Origin: VYFG01 sp965248685
Lineage (GTDB): Bacteria; Pseudomonadota; Gammaproteobacteria; Arenicellales; Poriferihabitantaceae
DNA length: 64,000 bases
Assembly: GCA_965248685.1 (NCBI GenBank)
Contig: CBDFKC010000003.1
Coordinates: forward strand, 124,001-188,000
Direction of reading: 5' to 3'
In this document: positions 8,962 to 17,844 of the stretch, piece after piece
How the letters are laid out: each line of letters begins with the position of its first letter
How positions within the stretch are numbered: the first letter of the stretch is position 1
Made by a program: the position numbers and the translations under genes
Notes under the pieces: model-generated
The model's input: the letters and a program-made list of their open reading frames with translations, nothing else
Databases searched by the model: none
What the model was told of the DNA's origin: nothing

Positions 8962-9313
8962 TAAATATTATCCATTGTTGTGGGTTATTGTTCGCGTAAG
9001 AAATCTGATAAGTGTATAGAAAATTTACGTGTTTGATATTTTATCGTGTCCTCTGCCTGCAAAGAAGTTTGGCACAGATCAACTCGAGCAACTTCCTGAC
9101 GATGCAGATTGGTTACACTCAGTTCCTGAGAAGCCGAAGAGCTAAATATACTGGACATTCGTATAGCCTCCCCATTATAAAGTGTTTGTTTTAGTCAGTA
9201 AGCGTCATACTTTAACAACTTAACCTTACGCACAAATAATTTGGTATGCGAGAAGTGAATCTGGTGATAGAAACATTGGAATATTACGCAACAGCTTGCT
9301 GCGTCAGGTGGTT
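8962..9313. other. Divergent promoter region between amidase and acyl-CoA ligase
   Basis: AT-rich, with a weak open frame (9012-9194) that looks non-coding. It should carry promoters for both flanking genes; no operator could be identified with confidence. Confidence 0.35.
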
Positions 9314-10882
9314 ATGAACCCAGCGCAACTAAATATGGATGAGGTGTTTGATCTTCCCACGCTGGTGCGTCGGGCATCGGCCCGATGGGGTGATCGCGTT
9401 GCATTGACATTTGATCCCCAGGACACGCGAATTAGTTTTAATGGCGTAGAAAGGATCACTAATCAGTATGCGAATGCGCTATCCGCAAATGGCGTGCAAC
9501 CCGGCGACCGGGTCGCGTTGATGTTGCGCAATAACCCGCGGTGGCCGCTAGCCTGGTTAGGGATCGTAAAGGCGGGCGCTGTTATGGTGCCGCTTAATGT
9601 TTATTACCAGTCCATGGACGCGAGTTATCTGCTTGATCATGCCGAAGTGAGCATGGTTATCTGTGAAGCGGAATTTGTGACTCTGATTTCTGAAACAGAC
9701 GAGAACATCAGGGTAATTTCTGCAGAAGACATTGACCGACTGGTTTCTGAGGCCAGCCACAATGCGCCATCGATTAAGGTGAACGCGAAATCCCTCGCCA
9801 ACATTCAATACACCTCGGGTACCACGGGCCGACCTAAAGGCTGCATGCTGAGTAACGCGTGGTTTTTACATTTTGCGCAACGCATGGCAGTGTCGCCGCC
9901 GGGTTTGTCAGAGTCCGATGTCTTGCTAACCGCGCAACCGTTTTATTACGTTGATCCACAGTGGAATGTTGCGCTATCTCTATTAGTGGGGGCGGAGCTG
10001 GTCGTCCTGGATCGATTTCATCCCGCAAGCTTCTGGCAACAGGTAAGACAACACAAGATCACCTGGTTTTACTGCCTTGGGGTCATGCCGAAGCTGATGT
10101 TAAAAACACCTGAACACCCGTCGGACCGGGACCATAGGGTGCGATTCGTTGCTTGTTCGGCAATACCAGCGCGTGATCACCAGGCTATTGAACAACGCTG
10201 GGGTGTGCCCTGGTACGAATATTTCGGCATGACCGAGTCAGGTCTGGATATCACAGTACCGCCAGAACACCAAGATGAATTGGTTGGCAGCGGTTGTATC
10301 GGACGGCCAATGGTGACTCGGGAAGCCCAGGTAGTTGATAACGAGGACAAGCCACTACCTGCTGGACAGGTTGGTAATCTGGTTTTGCGCGGGCCTGGAT
10401 TATTGGATTCCTATTACCGCAACCCCGAGGCTACTGCTGAATTGTTTAGAAACGGTTGGTTGCACACGGGTGATCTGGCGCGCATGGATGAGAAGGGTCT
10501 CATTTACTATGTGGGAAGGATAAAAGATATGATTAGGCGCAGTGGCGAAAATATTGCCGCTGCAGAAGTGGAGGATGTGATCACCCAGCATGAGTCAGTC
10601 AGGCTTGCTGCATGTGTGCCTGTTGAGGACGAATTACGCGGCGAAGAAGTTAAGGTCTATGTGGTGCTGCAGCCAGACACGACTAAAGAAGATGTAACGC
10701 CGGAACTGTTAGTCGAGTTTTGTAAGCAACGTATTGCATACTTTAAAGTGCCACGCTACTGGACCTACGAGACCGATCTACCTCGTACCCCGTCTGAAAA
10801 GATTATCAAAAGTGCCATTACTGAAGGTGAAACTGATCTACGTCGCGGCGCCTACGATTGCGTTGATGCGTGCTGGCGATAG
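9314..10882 (+). CDS. AMP-forming acyl-CoA synthetase (CaiC-like)
   Basis: An adenylate-forming ligase of 522 residues from the ATG at 9314; the frame can be opened at a TTG at 9296, but ATG is preferred. Motifs: the P-loop YTSGTTGRPKGCML, the A5-type YEYFGMTESG, the A7-type GWLHTGDLARMDEKG, the hinge GRIKDMIRRSGENIAAAEVE and the catalytic Lys in PRTPSEKI near the C-terminus. All parts needed for acyl-adenylate then acyl-CoA formation are present. The order and hinge sequence resemble crotonobetaine/carnitine-CoA ligases, but the substrate is not fixed by sequence. It is convergent with the next gene (28-bp gap). Confidence 0.88.
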   Translation: MNPAQLNMDEVFDLPTLVRRASARWGDRVALTFDPQDTRISFNGVERITNQYANALSANGVQPGDRVALMLRNNPRWPLAWLGIVKAGAVMVPLNVYYQSMDASYLLDHAEVSMVICEAEFVTLISETDENIRVISAEDIDRLVSEASHNAPSIKVNAKSLANIQYTSGTTGRPKGCMLSNAWFLHFAQRMAVSPPGLSESDVLLTAQPFYYVDPQWNVALSLLVGAELVVLDRFHPASFWQQVRQHKITWFYCLGVMPKLMLKTPEHPSDRDHRVRFVACSAIPARDHQAIEQRWGVPWYEYFGMTESGLDITVPPEHQDELVGSGCIGRPMVTREAQVVDNEDKPLPAGQVGNLVLRGPGLLDSYYRNPEATAELFRNGWLHTGDLARMDEKGLIYYVGRIKDMIRRSGENIAAAEVEDVITQHESVRLAACVPVEDELRGEEVKVYVVLQPDTTKEDVTPELLVEFCKQRIAYFKVPRYWTYETDLPRTPSEKIIKSAITEGETDLRRGAYDCVDACWR

Positions 10883-10910
10883 GCAAAAAAATCCGACCAG
10901 GGCGCTCTGC

Positions 10911-12065
10911 TCAAAACACCTGAGGCTCGGGCTCGTTATCCTCTTCCCAGGCATAAAATTTAATATCTGGATGTTCAGCAAGATCTTTCAAAAACAGAAT
11001 CGGATCCACACAGCCCTCGGGTGCACGCACGCCAGTGAAATTGAGTTCTCCCTTAGCGAGTAGAACGGCAACTCTGGCTGCCGCAGAAGTTGTCGCCCGT
11101 CGTGAAAAGTCGTGCGCTTCGTAATTCAGGCACTTCGGCTTACCATTCAACTGGCCACGAACTGTTGCCCGGGCAGCCATGGGTATAGGCTCCATGGGTA
11201 TGTCGAAGGTTTCGCGACCCTGATCAGACTTAAGAACCTGCATCAGATATTCAAACGGTGCGAGAGTCTCGCCTGGTATCGGATCGTAGCTGGTGAAACC
11301 CCATCGAATCATAGACTTCAGCAAATCGTTTGCCCTGGGCTGGTGATATGCGCCCTTTGCGGTCACGCGAGATAAACCTGGCAAGCTGGTGGACAGGCTC
11401 ACCGGGTCATTGATACCGCTGTAAGAGACTTCCCTGGCACCAACGGGCTCCAGGAACTCCACTATCTCAGGCTCGGCAAAAGCCCCTGGCTGTACGTATT
11501 CGCCATCAATGAATTGTGGTGCGTGGCCCGAGCTAATGCGGAAGAAGTGTTGCAACGCCGCGGGGTATTCCAGGGAATAGTTCCAGCTAAAACGAATGTC
11601 GATGCTGTCAGTGTTATCCAGTTTTTCAAATCCCAGTTTTGCCATCATGCCGGTAACCCCAGGAGCGATACCGGTGCCGGTAATCACCGCGATGCCTGCG
11701 TCTTTGGCTCGCTTGTCCCAATCGGAATTCAGCAATAGTGCCTCGGCGACCTCATGGTCGTCACTCATATCCACATAAGGTACAGCTTCCTCGATGGCGG
11801 CATCCACCACACGAAGCCCGGATTCCTTGTAGTGGTAAGGGCCAATTCCATTGAATACTAACGACCCACCCCTGAGCGCTGAACGTAAAGCGGTGGCATC
11901 GTGGATGTCGAGTTCCAGCCATTGACAATCGATTTTTTCCGCCACTGCCTGGGCCCGGCTTCCGATCTTGTCCGCGACGACGATATCCGCATCAGGCAGG
12001 GATTCGGATAGTTCATAAGCGATTCCACGGCCGTGAAATCCGCAACCGAGTACGATGATCTTCAT
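10911..12065 (-). CDS. Saccharopine dehydrogenase-like NAD(P)-binding oxidoreductase
   Basis: 384 residues from the ATG at 12065 (MKIIVLGCGFHGRGIAYEL); a GTG two codons earlier is possible. The N-terminal Rossmann fold has GCGFHGRG, followed by VVADKIGSRAQAVAE, and the sequence FNGIGPYHYKESGLRVVDAAIE where saccharopine-type reductases hold their substrate. Then come PYVDMSDDHEV and GIAVITGTGIAPGVTGMMAK. The middle domain supplies the substrate pocket. Such proteins act in lysine catabolism, spermidine synthesis or other amino-acid dehydrogenations; the exact reaction is not clear. The divergent neighbour is an MFS transporter, so uptake and oxidation of one compound is a reasonable guess. Confidence 0.82.
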   Translation of the reverse strand: MKIIVLGCGFHGRGIAYELSESLPDADIVVADKIGSRAQAVAEKIDCQWLELDIHDATALRSALRGGSLVFNGIGPYHYKESGLRVVDAAIEEAVPYVDMSDDHEVAEALLLNSDWDKRAKDAGIAVITGTGIAPGVTGMMAKLGFEKLDNTDSIDIRFSWNYSLEYPAALQHFFRISSGHAPQFIDGEYVQPGAFAEPEIVEFLEPVGAREVSYSGINDPVSLSTSLPGLSRVTAKGAYHQPRANDLLKSMIRWGFTSYDPIPGETLAPFEYLMQVLKSDQGRETFDIPMEPIPMAARATVRGQLNGKPKCLNYEAHDFSRRATTSAAARVAVLLAKGELNFTGVRAPEGCVDPILFLKDLAEHPDIKFYAWEEDNEPEPQVF

Positions 12066-12246
12066 TGGCACATGTTACAAGTTATTTGTTTGTCGGTGAG
12101 TATAGGAAGCGTAGCCGATATGTGACATAGTGAAAAGCGGCGAAAGGTTGGGGGCAGAGTGGAGAGTACTGACCCGAAATTTCACATAACTTAATTGCCA
12201 TTCCACCCTGGATCCAAATTTCGCACCAAATTTCACAAATTCCAAA

Positions 12247-13485
12247 TTGATCAAACACAAAAGAATATTTAGTCTCGCCATCATACTGGCTTGCGTATTA
12301 CTGTTTCTCAATTTTGGGATTCGGTCGTCCATGGGGTTTTTCATGAAACCCATTTCAGAGACTTTTGGGTACGGACGGGAAGTTTTCGCCTTTTCCCTGG
12401 CGTTGCAAAATCTGTTTTGGGGACTGTCTCAACCGTTGGCAGGTGCCATCGCAGATAAATTTGGAACGACAAAAACGGTAGTCGCTGGCGCATTGCTGTA
12501 TTCATTGGGATTGTATGTCACCGCCAATGCCACTGGTGTGTTTGGATTGCATATGGGTGCAGGGGTTTTGTTTGGAATGGGCATCGCCGGCACGGGATTT
12601 GGGGTCGTATTACCCGCCATGGCCCGGATGGTATCGGCCGAAAAGCGGGCTTTTGCGCTGGGCTTGGGTACCGCCGCCGGGTCTGCAGGCCAATTTGTAT
12701 TGATTCCGGTAGGTAGATCATTTGTTGAGGCTTACGGATGGAGTACCGCATTGGTAATTATGGCTGCAGGCGCATTATTGATGGTAATTCTGGCTTTTAA
12801 TTTTGTTGGAGAACGTGGCGCAACAGAAAAGTCTGTGCACGCATCAAATCAAACTCTCAAAGAATCACTGGTAGAAGCTTTTGGTCACGTACACTACTGG
12901 TGGTTAATCGCGGGATTTTTTGTATGCGGCTTTCAGCTTGCATTTATTACCGTTCATATGCCGGCCTATCTGTCAGATCAAGGTTTCGATTCTTCGGTTG
13001 CCGCAACCAGTCTCGCTTTGATTGGATTGTTCAATATCTTCGGCTGCCTGGCATTTGGTTATTTATCCGGCGTTCATTCGATGAAGTGGTTGCTTGTTTA
13101 TAACTATTCGGGCCGCGCCATAATCTTGGCATTATTTTTGATTTTTCCGATTTCAACGTTTTCCATTTATGCGTTTTCAATTACTACCGGATTCCTGTGG
13201 CTGGCTACAGTTCCGCCGACTACAGGCCTGGTCGCCCAGATGTTTGGACTGTGGTTTATGGGCACGCTTTACGGTTTTGTATTTCTAAACCATCAACTTG
13301 GTTCGTTTACAGGCGTCTGGCTTGGAGGGTATTTGTTTGATACCACGGGATCGTATGATGTTGTGTGGTGGGCAACGGTGGTAATCGCAACCGTAACTGC
13401 AATAATCCATGTTTTCATCGATGAGAGACCGGTGCCACGATTGAGGAAAGAACAGGAAGCACAAGCTGCAGCCAGTACGGCATAG
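12247..13485 (+). CDS. Major facilitator superfamily transporter
   Basis: 412 residues, with about 12 hydrophobic segments in two halves separated by a charged loop near residues 190-205. The start is a TTG at 12247 (IKHKRIFSLAI), needed to include the first membrane helix; the next ATG would remove it. The loop between helices 2 and 3 reads GAIADKFGTTKTVVAG, the MFS A-motif region (G-x-x-x-D-x-x-G). It resembles the oxalate/formate-antiporter and monocarboxylate-transporter branch. The substrate is unknown. It sits divergently from the saccharopine-dehydrogenase-like gene. Confidence 0.85.
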   Translation: MIKHKRIFSLAIILACVLLFLNFGIRSSMGFFMKPISETFGYGREVFAFSLALQNLFWGLSQPLAGAIADKFGTTKTVVAGALLYSLGLYVTANATGVFGLHMGAGVLFGMGIAGTGFGVVLPAMARMVSAEKRAFALGLGTAAGSAGQFVLIPVGRSFVEAYGWSTALVIMAAGALLMVILAFNFVGERGATEKSVHASNQTLKESLVEAFGHVHYWWLIAGFFVCGFQLAFITVHMPAYLSDQGFDSSVAATSLALIGLFNIFGCLAFGYLSGVHSMKWLLVYNYSGRAIILALFLIFPISTFSIYAFSITTGFLWLATVPPTTGLVAQMFGLWFMGTLYGFVFLNHQLGSFTGVWLGGYLFDTTGSYDVVWWATVVIATVTAIIHVFIDERPVPRLRKEQEAQAAASTA

Positions 13486-14183
13486 GAGAATTCAGGGTCA
13501 AATGGTGAAGATACTCGCTGCTAGTGTTGAACCTGGTATTAGCGTCATATATGACACCGAATTTTTTCTAATTCCGTAAAATAAATCTAACAACTGATAG
13601 TTTTTACATTGGTCCCAAATTTACTAGAGTGCCGTTGTCGAGTTAAATTTTGTTGCACATATTTGTCCAGTGGGTACTGTCAAGTCAACAAACAAGAGCA
13701 CCGCACTGGATCGCTCAGCGTTTAAGAAATTAAACAGCGTCAATTTTTTGCTATCACAAAATGTGAGTAATCCCACATTCTTTACAAATTGACATAGGTA
13801 TATTTTTTGCTAATGGACCTAGCACCGATATTTTATTTAGGATCGTGGCACGGGAAATGTGACAAACACTTGAATGCAGATATCTGCAATTACAAAGATG
13901 GGTATTGGAGTCACTAAAATTAAGGCGGTTACAGAAACCGTGATTTACCAAAATATTCTAGCCAGTAAAAAGCTAATGTATTTTTAAGACTGAACTTAGA
14001 TATGGGGAAAATTATAAGAGAAAGCTTCTTAAAACCACTCCGATAAGACCCTATTTTTGTTTTCTCCGTGAATCTTGGTTTGGCTAGCCATTATCTCTCG
14101 GCGTAAGACCCGTTTCAAGTTGTCGTAAGCATGTGGATACAAGTGGATTTCAATCGGTAATAACTAATATATGGAGCATAAAA
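13486..14183. other. 700-bp AT-rich intergenic region
   Basis: No gene. It contains a short inverted repeat (AATGTG...CACATT, about 13759-13778) and a TTGACA at about 13789 that could be a -35 box, but it lies some 390 bp before the next start. A frame on the reverse strand (13754-13951) is not convincing. Confidence 0.4.
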
Positions 14184-15992
14184 ATGAAAATCATTTCCTT
14201 TTCTCGGATTAACCCGTTCTCGATTGCTTTATTGGTTTCTTTTTTAGTATCGGGAAAGGTTTATGCAGACCCAACAGTAGAGTTGCTGATATTGAATGCA
14301 ACCGGGCCAAGTGGAGAAATCATTATCGTAGCTGGTGATGATGTTGAAGTTGGATTCAACGTAATCCTTGACAGCGAGAACGGTCTAAAAAAAGATGACC
14401 ATCTTGAACTGGTAAACCTTGCCGATAACACCGTGGTGTCCTCCAAAAAAAGGGGGCGCGGTACAAGTGGTTCTGTCATTCTCAAGATCAAGAAGAATAC
14501 AATTGGGGGGCAATTTTACGTACGATATCGTGTACATCCAGAACACACCGAGATAGCCCGCGTATCTCATCCCGGTGATCCTAACTCTATTCCATTGGTT
14601 GTAATTGAAGAACCCACACTGGCAGAACTTAATCTCAGAGTTACAGCACTTGAAGCAACCGACCCAGTGCCAGGTCCGCAAGGTGACCCTGGACCGCAAG
14701 GCCCAATAGGTGCTGATGGATCCGATGGTGTACAAGGCCCTGCAGGGGCAACGGGTGCACAAGGCGCTCAGGGTGTTGCAGGAGCAGTTGGCGCAACTGG
14801 TCCGGCAGGTACAGATGGTGTTGATGGAATTGATGGCGCGCAAGGTTCACAAGGCGCCGCTGGTTCTGACGGAGCTGATGGCGCAACTGGCTTAGCAGGT
14901 CAAAACGGTATCGATGGGATTAACGGTGCTGACGGTGCACCTGGTCCTCAGGGACCACCGGGCGTTGCTGGTGTAGATGGAACTGATGGAGCAGGCGGCG
15001 CGCAAGGTCCCCAAGGTATCACTGGTTCAGATGGAGCTGACGGCGTAACTGGCTTGGCAGGCGAAGATGGTATCGACGGGATTAACGGCGCTGACGGGTC
15101 ACAAGGCCCTCAGGGCATTGCTGGTGCGGATGGGGTTGATGGAGCGGATGGCATGCAGGGTCCTCAGGGCATCGCTGGTTTAGACGGAGCGGACGGTGCA
15201 ACTGGCGCGGAAGGTCCAACCGGTCCTACGGGACCCGCGGGAGTCGATACGCTTGGGAGTTTATCTTGTACACAAGGCCAAATTGCCAGATGGAATGATA
15301 CCGGCCTTATTTGGGAATGCTCGAATGAACAGGTAAATAACGATGCACCAGATCCACAAATTCAACAAGATTATCGTGACTTACTGATAGCCAGTAATGC
15401 GTCAGCATACGTTTTCGTCACAAGCCAGGCATTCAGCGGCAATCTGGGAGGGGTTGAAGGCGCAGATAGAATCTGCAACGAGCTCGCTAGCGATGCCTCG
15501 TTACCCGGAGAGTATAAAGTCTGGCTAGCATCTTCCGTTTACAACGCGGGGACTGCAGCGTACGATCTTGAGGAACACACCCCAAATGGCGATTTCGTTC
15601 AGGCAACAAACGCTTATATATTACCAAATGGTTCGTTGGTAGCTACCAATTGGACTTCCCTGGTAGACGGAATATTGGAGGGTCCAATTGATCACAACGA
15701 GAACGGAATACAAGTGATTGAACTATCGGAAAATCCTTTACCGTATGTAAGTGAAGGAGGGAGTACAAATATCGGTTTCTTCAATGCACAGCCCCCTTTC
15801 GTTTGGTCTAATGCTACGCAATTTGGCACTTATGACAATGGTATAACCAAGAGAAACTGCAATGATTGGCACTCGTCCTCTCCAAGTAAATACGCCAAGA
15901 TTGGTGTGACTAATCTCACTAGTAGTGCATGGGCAGCGACTGACTCAATGAATTGCAGTAACAAGTTTCGTTTGTTTTGCTTTGGGCAGTGA
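14184..15992 (+). CDS. Secreted collagen-like protein with C-terminal DUF1554 (endostatin-like) domain
   Basis: 602 residues from ATG 14184, preceded by GGAG at about 14174; the frame opens 51 bp earlier without a ribosome site. A signal peptide (FSIALLVSFLVSGKVYA) leads to a beta-rich domain of about 120 residues, a short coil (LAELNLRVTALEATD), then 63 unbroken Gly-X-Y triplets. After a linker, the C-terminal ~190 residues (YVFVTSQAFSGNLGGVEGAD onward) match DUF1554, a C-type-lectin/endostatin-like fold found in bacterial surface proteins, with paired Cys including the final NCSNKFRLFCFGQ. It likely forms a trimer on or outside the cell, the triple helix presenting three binding heads. No sortase or autotransporter signal is visible. 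Confidence 0.88.
   Translation: MKIISFSRINPFSIALLVSFLVSGKVYADPTVELLILNATGPSGEIIIVAGDDVEVGFNVILDSENGLKKDDHLELVNLADNTVVSSKKRGRGTSGSVILKIKKNTIGGQFYVRYRVHPEHTEIARVSHPGDPNSIPLVVIEEPTLAELNLRVTALEATDPVPGPQGDPGPQGPIGADGSDGVQGPAGATGAQGAQGVAGAVGATGPAGTDGVDGIDGAQGSQGAAGSDGADGATGLAGQNGIDGINGADGAPGPQGPPGVAGVDGTDGAGGAQGPQGITGSDGADGVTGLAGEDGIDGINGADGSQGPQGIAGADGVDGADGMQGPQGIAGLDGADGATGAEGPTGPTGPAGVDTLGSLSCTQGQIARWNDTGLIWECSNEQVNNDAPDPQIQQDYRDLLIASNASAYVFVTSQAFSGNLGGVEGADRICNELASDASLPGEYKVWLASSVYNAGTAAYDLEEHTPNGDFVQATNAYILPNGSLVATNWTSLVDGILEGPIDHNENGIQVIELSENPLPYVSEGGSTNIGFFNAQPPFVWSNATQFGTYDNGITKRNCNDWHSSSPSKYAKIGVTNLTSSAWAATDSMNCSNKFRLFCFGQ
14673..15239 (+). repeat. Collagen Gly-X-Y repeat tract (63 triplets)
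   Basis: Every ninth base begins a glycine codon without interruption. A larger unit of 18 triplets (162 bp) is duplicated: the block starting near 14862 recurs near 15024, both reading GSDGAD.TGLAG.DGIDGINGAD in outline. Asp is frequent at Y and Hyp is not needed; Asp-rich bacterial collagens form triple helices. Confidence 0.85.
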
Positions 15993-16521
15993 TGCTACAA
16001 ATATTCTTTACAATTTTCTGTATTGGCAGCATTTTTTAAGGCAATATAACCTGACTCAAAATTTGAAGCTTACATTTTCAATAACACCACCATGGTTATT
16101 TTTGGGGAGCTGTAGTAGGTCTGGAATCCAAGAACCAGGCAATCATAAATAACACCGATATACTAGAATTCGGTGCAACATGTTGATTTGCATTCAATTT
16201 TGATCCACTTTGGGTGCTTATTTACAATTCTGTTTGCCTCACTCATTCTGGACCAACCATAACTTGGTCCAGGATATTGTTGATTACTGACGGGTCAGTT
16301 TTCTGTACAAAATTCGGGGCAAGTTCTGGTGCGTATTAACAGATGATCTTGGTATCGATAATTAATCACCCAGGTTCACACGCGGCACATAATCCAGCAT
16401 GGAGCGGGAGACCTCCATCGTCCTGACCTGCTTTCTGTATTTTCCCCTCCTAGTGTTATTGTCTATAGTAGAATTGAGTTCTGATTAATAGCTAATAGCT
16501 TTTAGAAATAAGAGGTCTGAT
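15993..16521. other. 529-bp intergenic region
   Basis: Low-complexity AT-rich DNA. No gene, hairpin terminator or repeat that can be supported was seen. AAGAGGTC at about 16509 is the probable ribosome site of the next gene. Confidence 0.4.
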
Positions 16522-16974
16522 TTGATTGATTTGCTCAAAAAATATTTTTTTGGAACACAGGCCACGTCTTCTGAATCAAACGAAGTTACCCATCAACGAA
16601 AAATTTCAGTGGCGACTTGTGCACTACTTGTTGAAATGGCCAATATAGATGGCGATTTCAGTTCCGAAGAGCGAGACACAATCGTGAATTTGATGAAGGA
16701 TCACCACGATGTTTCCGAAGAGGAAGCTCATGCCATTATTGAAACAGCCCATACTGAACTAGAAAAGTCGGTCGATCTATGGACTTTTACCAATCAAATA
16801 AATCAGCATTATTCCATTGAAGAAAAACAGGAGATTGTGGAGTTTCTTTGGCGATTAACCCATGCTGATGGCGTGTCAGATCCACATGAGGAGTACCTCA
16901 CTCGAAGAATCACCAAATTGCTCCGATTAAGCCATAAAGATTTCATTGTAGCCAAGATGCGTGCCATACGTTAG
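16522..16974 (+). CDS. TerB-family (tellurite resistance-like) protein
   Basis: 150 residues from a TTG at 16522, which follows a good AAGAGGT ribosome site; there is no ATG in a suitable place. The fold is the all-helical TerB type: ALLVEMANIDGDFSSEERDTI and, 75 residues later, FLWRLTHADGVSDPHEEYLTRRI, two acidic helix-loop segments (DGDF..EE and DGVSDPHEE) that are internally repeated and may bind metal. Many single TerB-domain proteins like this one are not in tellurite operons and have no assigned function. It stands alone. Confidence 0.8.
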   Translation: MIDLLKKYFFGTQATSSESNEVTHQRKISVATCALLVEMANIDGDFSSEERDTIVNLMKDHHDVSEEEAHAIIETAHTELEKSVDLWTFTNQINQHYSIEEKQEIVEFLWRLTHADGVSDPHEEYLTRRITKLLRLSHKDFIVAKMRAIR

Positions 16975-17266
16975 AGGCAAAATTCTCAAACCGATTGAAC
17001 GCACATCTTCGTTCATAACATTCATTTCAACCTACGGATGCGGTTAGTTTTTGAATATCGCACGAACTCTTTTAGAGTCACTTCACCCTTGCTTCAATTA
17101 AATGCAATTAAATGCAATTAAATGCAATTGATGTGAGTTAGCGATAGGTTGCTTTTTGAGTGTTCAACAACTAGGGCATATTGAGCTCTTTACAAAGATC
17201 TTGAAACGGTAGTACACGCGTTCCACTATGTAAGTAATCCCTGTTGCCTGTATGAACCTGGTAGAA
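16975..17266. other. Intergenic region with a 10-bp tandem repeat
   Basis: No gene seen. AATGCAATTA is repeated three times in tandem at 17101-17130, the last copy ending in G. Confidence 0.6.
17101..17130. repeat. Three tandem copies of a 10-bp AT-rich unit
   Basis: Unit AATGCAATTA, three direct copies (one base different in the last). No function can be assigned; slipped-strand expansion is the simplest explanation. Confidence 0.8.
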
Positions 17267-17706
17267 CTAGGGAATTTTTGTGCGTTCTCGAAAATACTGA
17301 ATCGCTAAACTTACTTTATTTTCTCCAGATTTACACTCAACAGCGAGCATAGGTTTTCTGTCCTGCAAAGGGACGAAATCAATTTCCCTACTATCGGTAT
17401 CCTGTATAAACCGTAACTCCATTTTGCAACCTACGGTATCTTCGAAACGATGACAATATTCTAAAAGTTGACAAGCCACCAGGTTTTAACACTGGCGGAA
17501 AGAAGCGGTTCCGGTAACTCTCCTCTAAGCAACACAGAACGATTTGAGACGTCATCCCAATTAAGGTATCCAGGGTGCCGAAGGGACTTGATTTTCAACA
17601 ATGAAAATACAAATGTCGTCTTGCCGACTTGTCGGGGATCACCTAGGAACACCATTTTTTCATTCAAATCAGTCTGAATTGATGGGGCCAGGTAGCGTAT
17701 TCTTCG
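17267..17706 (-). pseudogene. AAA_14 / DUF4143 ATPase, internally deleted
   Basis: The N-terminus reads RIRYLAPSIQTDLNEKMVFL and then GDPRQVGKTT, the P-loop of AAA_14 ATPases, and continues to about codon 80 (WDDVSNRSVLL). It then hits a stop at 17461. In a different frame the C-terminal end of DUF4143 follows (ELRFIQDTDSREIDFVP, LAVECKSGENKV), ending at 17267. Intact members have roughly 380-400 residues, so the Walker B region and most of DUF4143 are gone. It has an internal deletion plus a frameshift and is certainly non-functional. Confidence 0.75.
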
Positions 17707-17844
17707 GCTTGAACACAGTTAATAACTGACCAATACAAAGCGCGAGGAATATTTGATAGACCAAATCTAGCCCCTCTCGTCTCACCTGAACATTTCTGCA
17801 CTGACCCCAATCTCAACCCAAGATTTTGTGATAAAACCTTCCTA

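Noticed and set aside
14673..15239. Repetitive DNA that might be a CRISPR array or minisatellite
   Set aside because: The repeats keep a strict nine-base glycine periodicity within an open reading frame, explained fully by the collagen domain; there are no unique spacers.
16522..16974. Tellurite-resistance operon
   Set aside because: Only one TerB-like gene is present; no terA, terC, terD, terE or terZ lies nearby.
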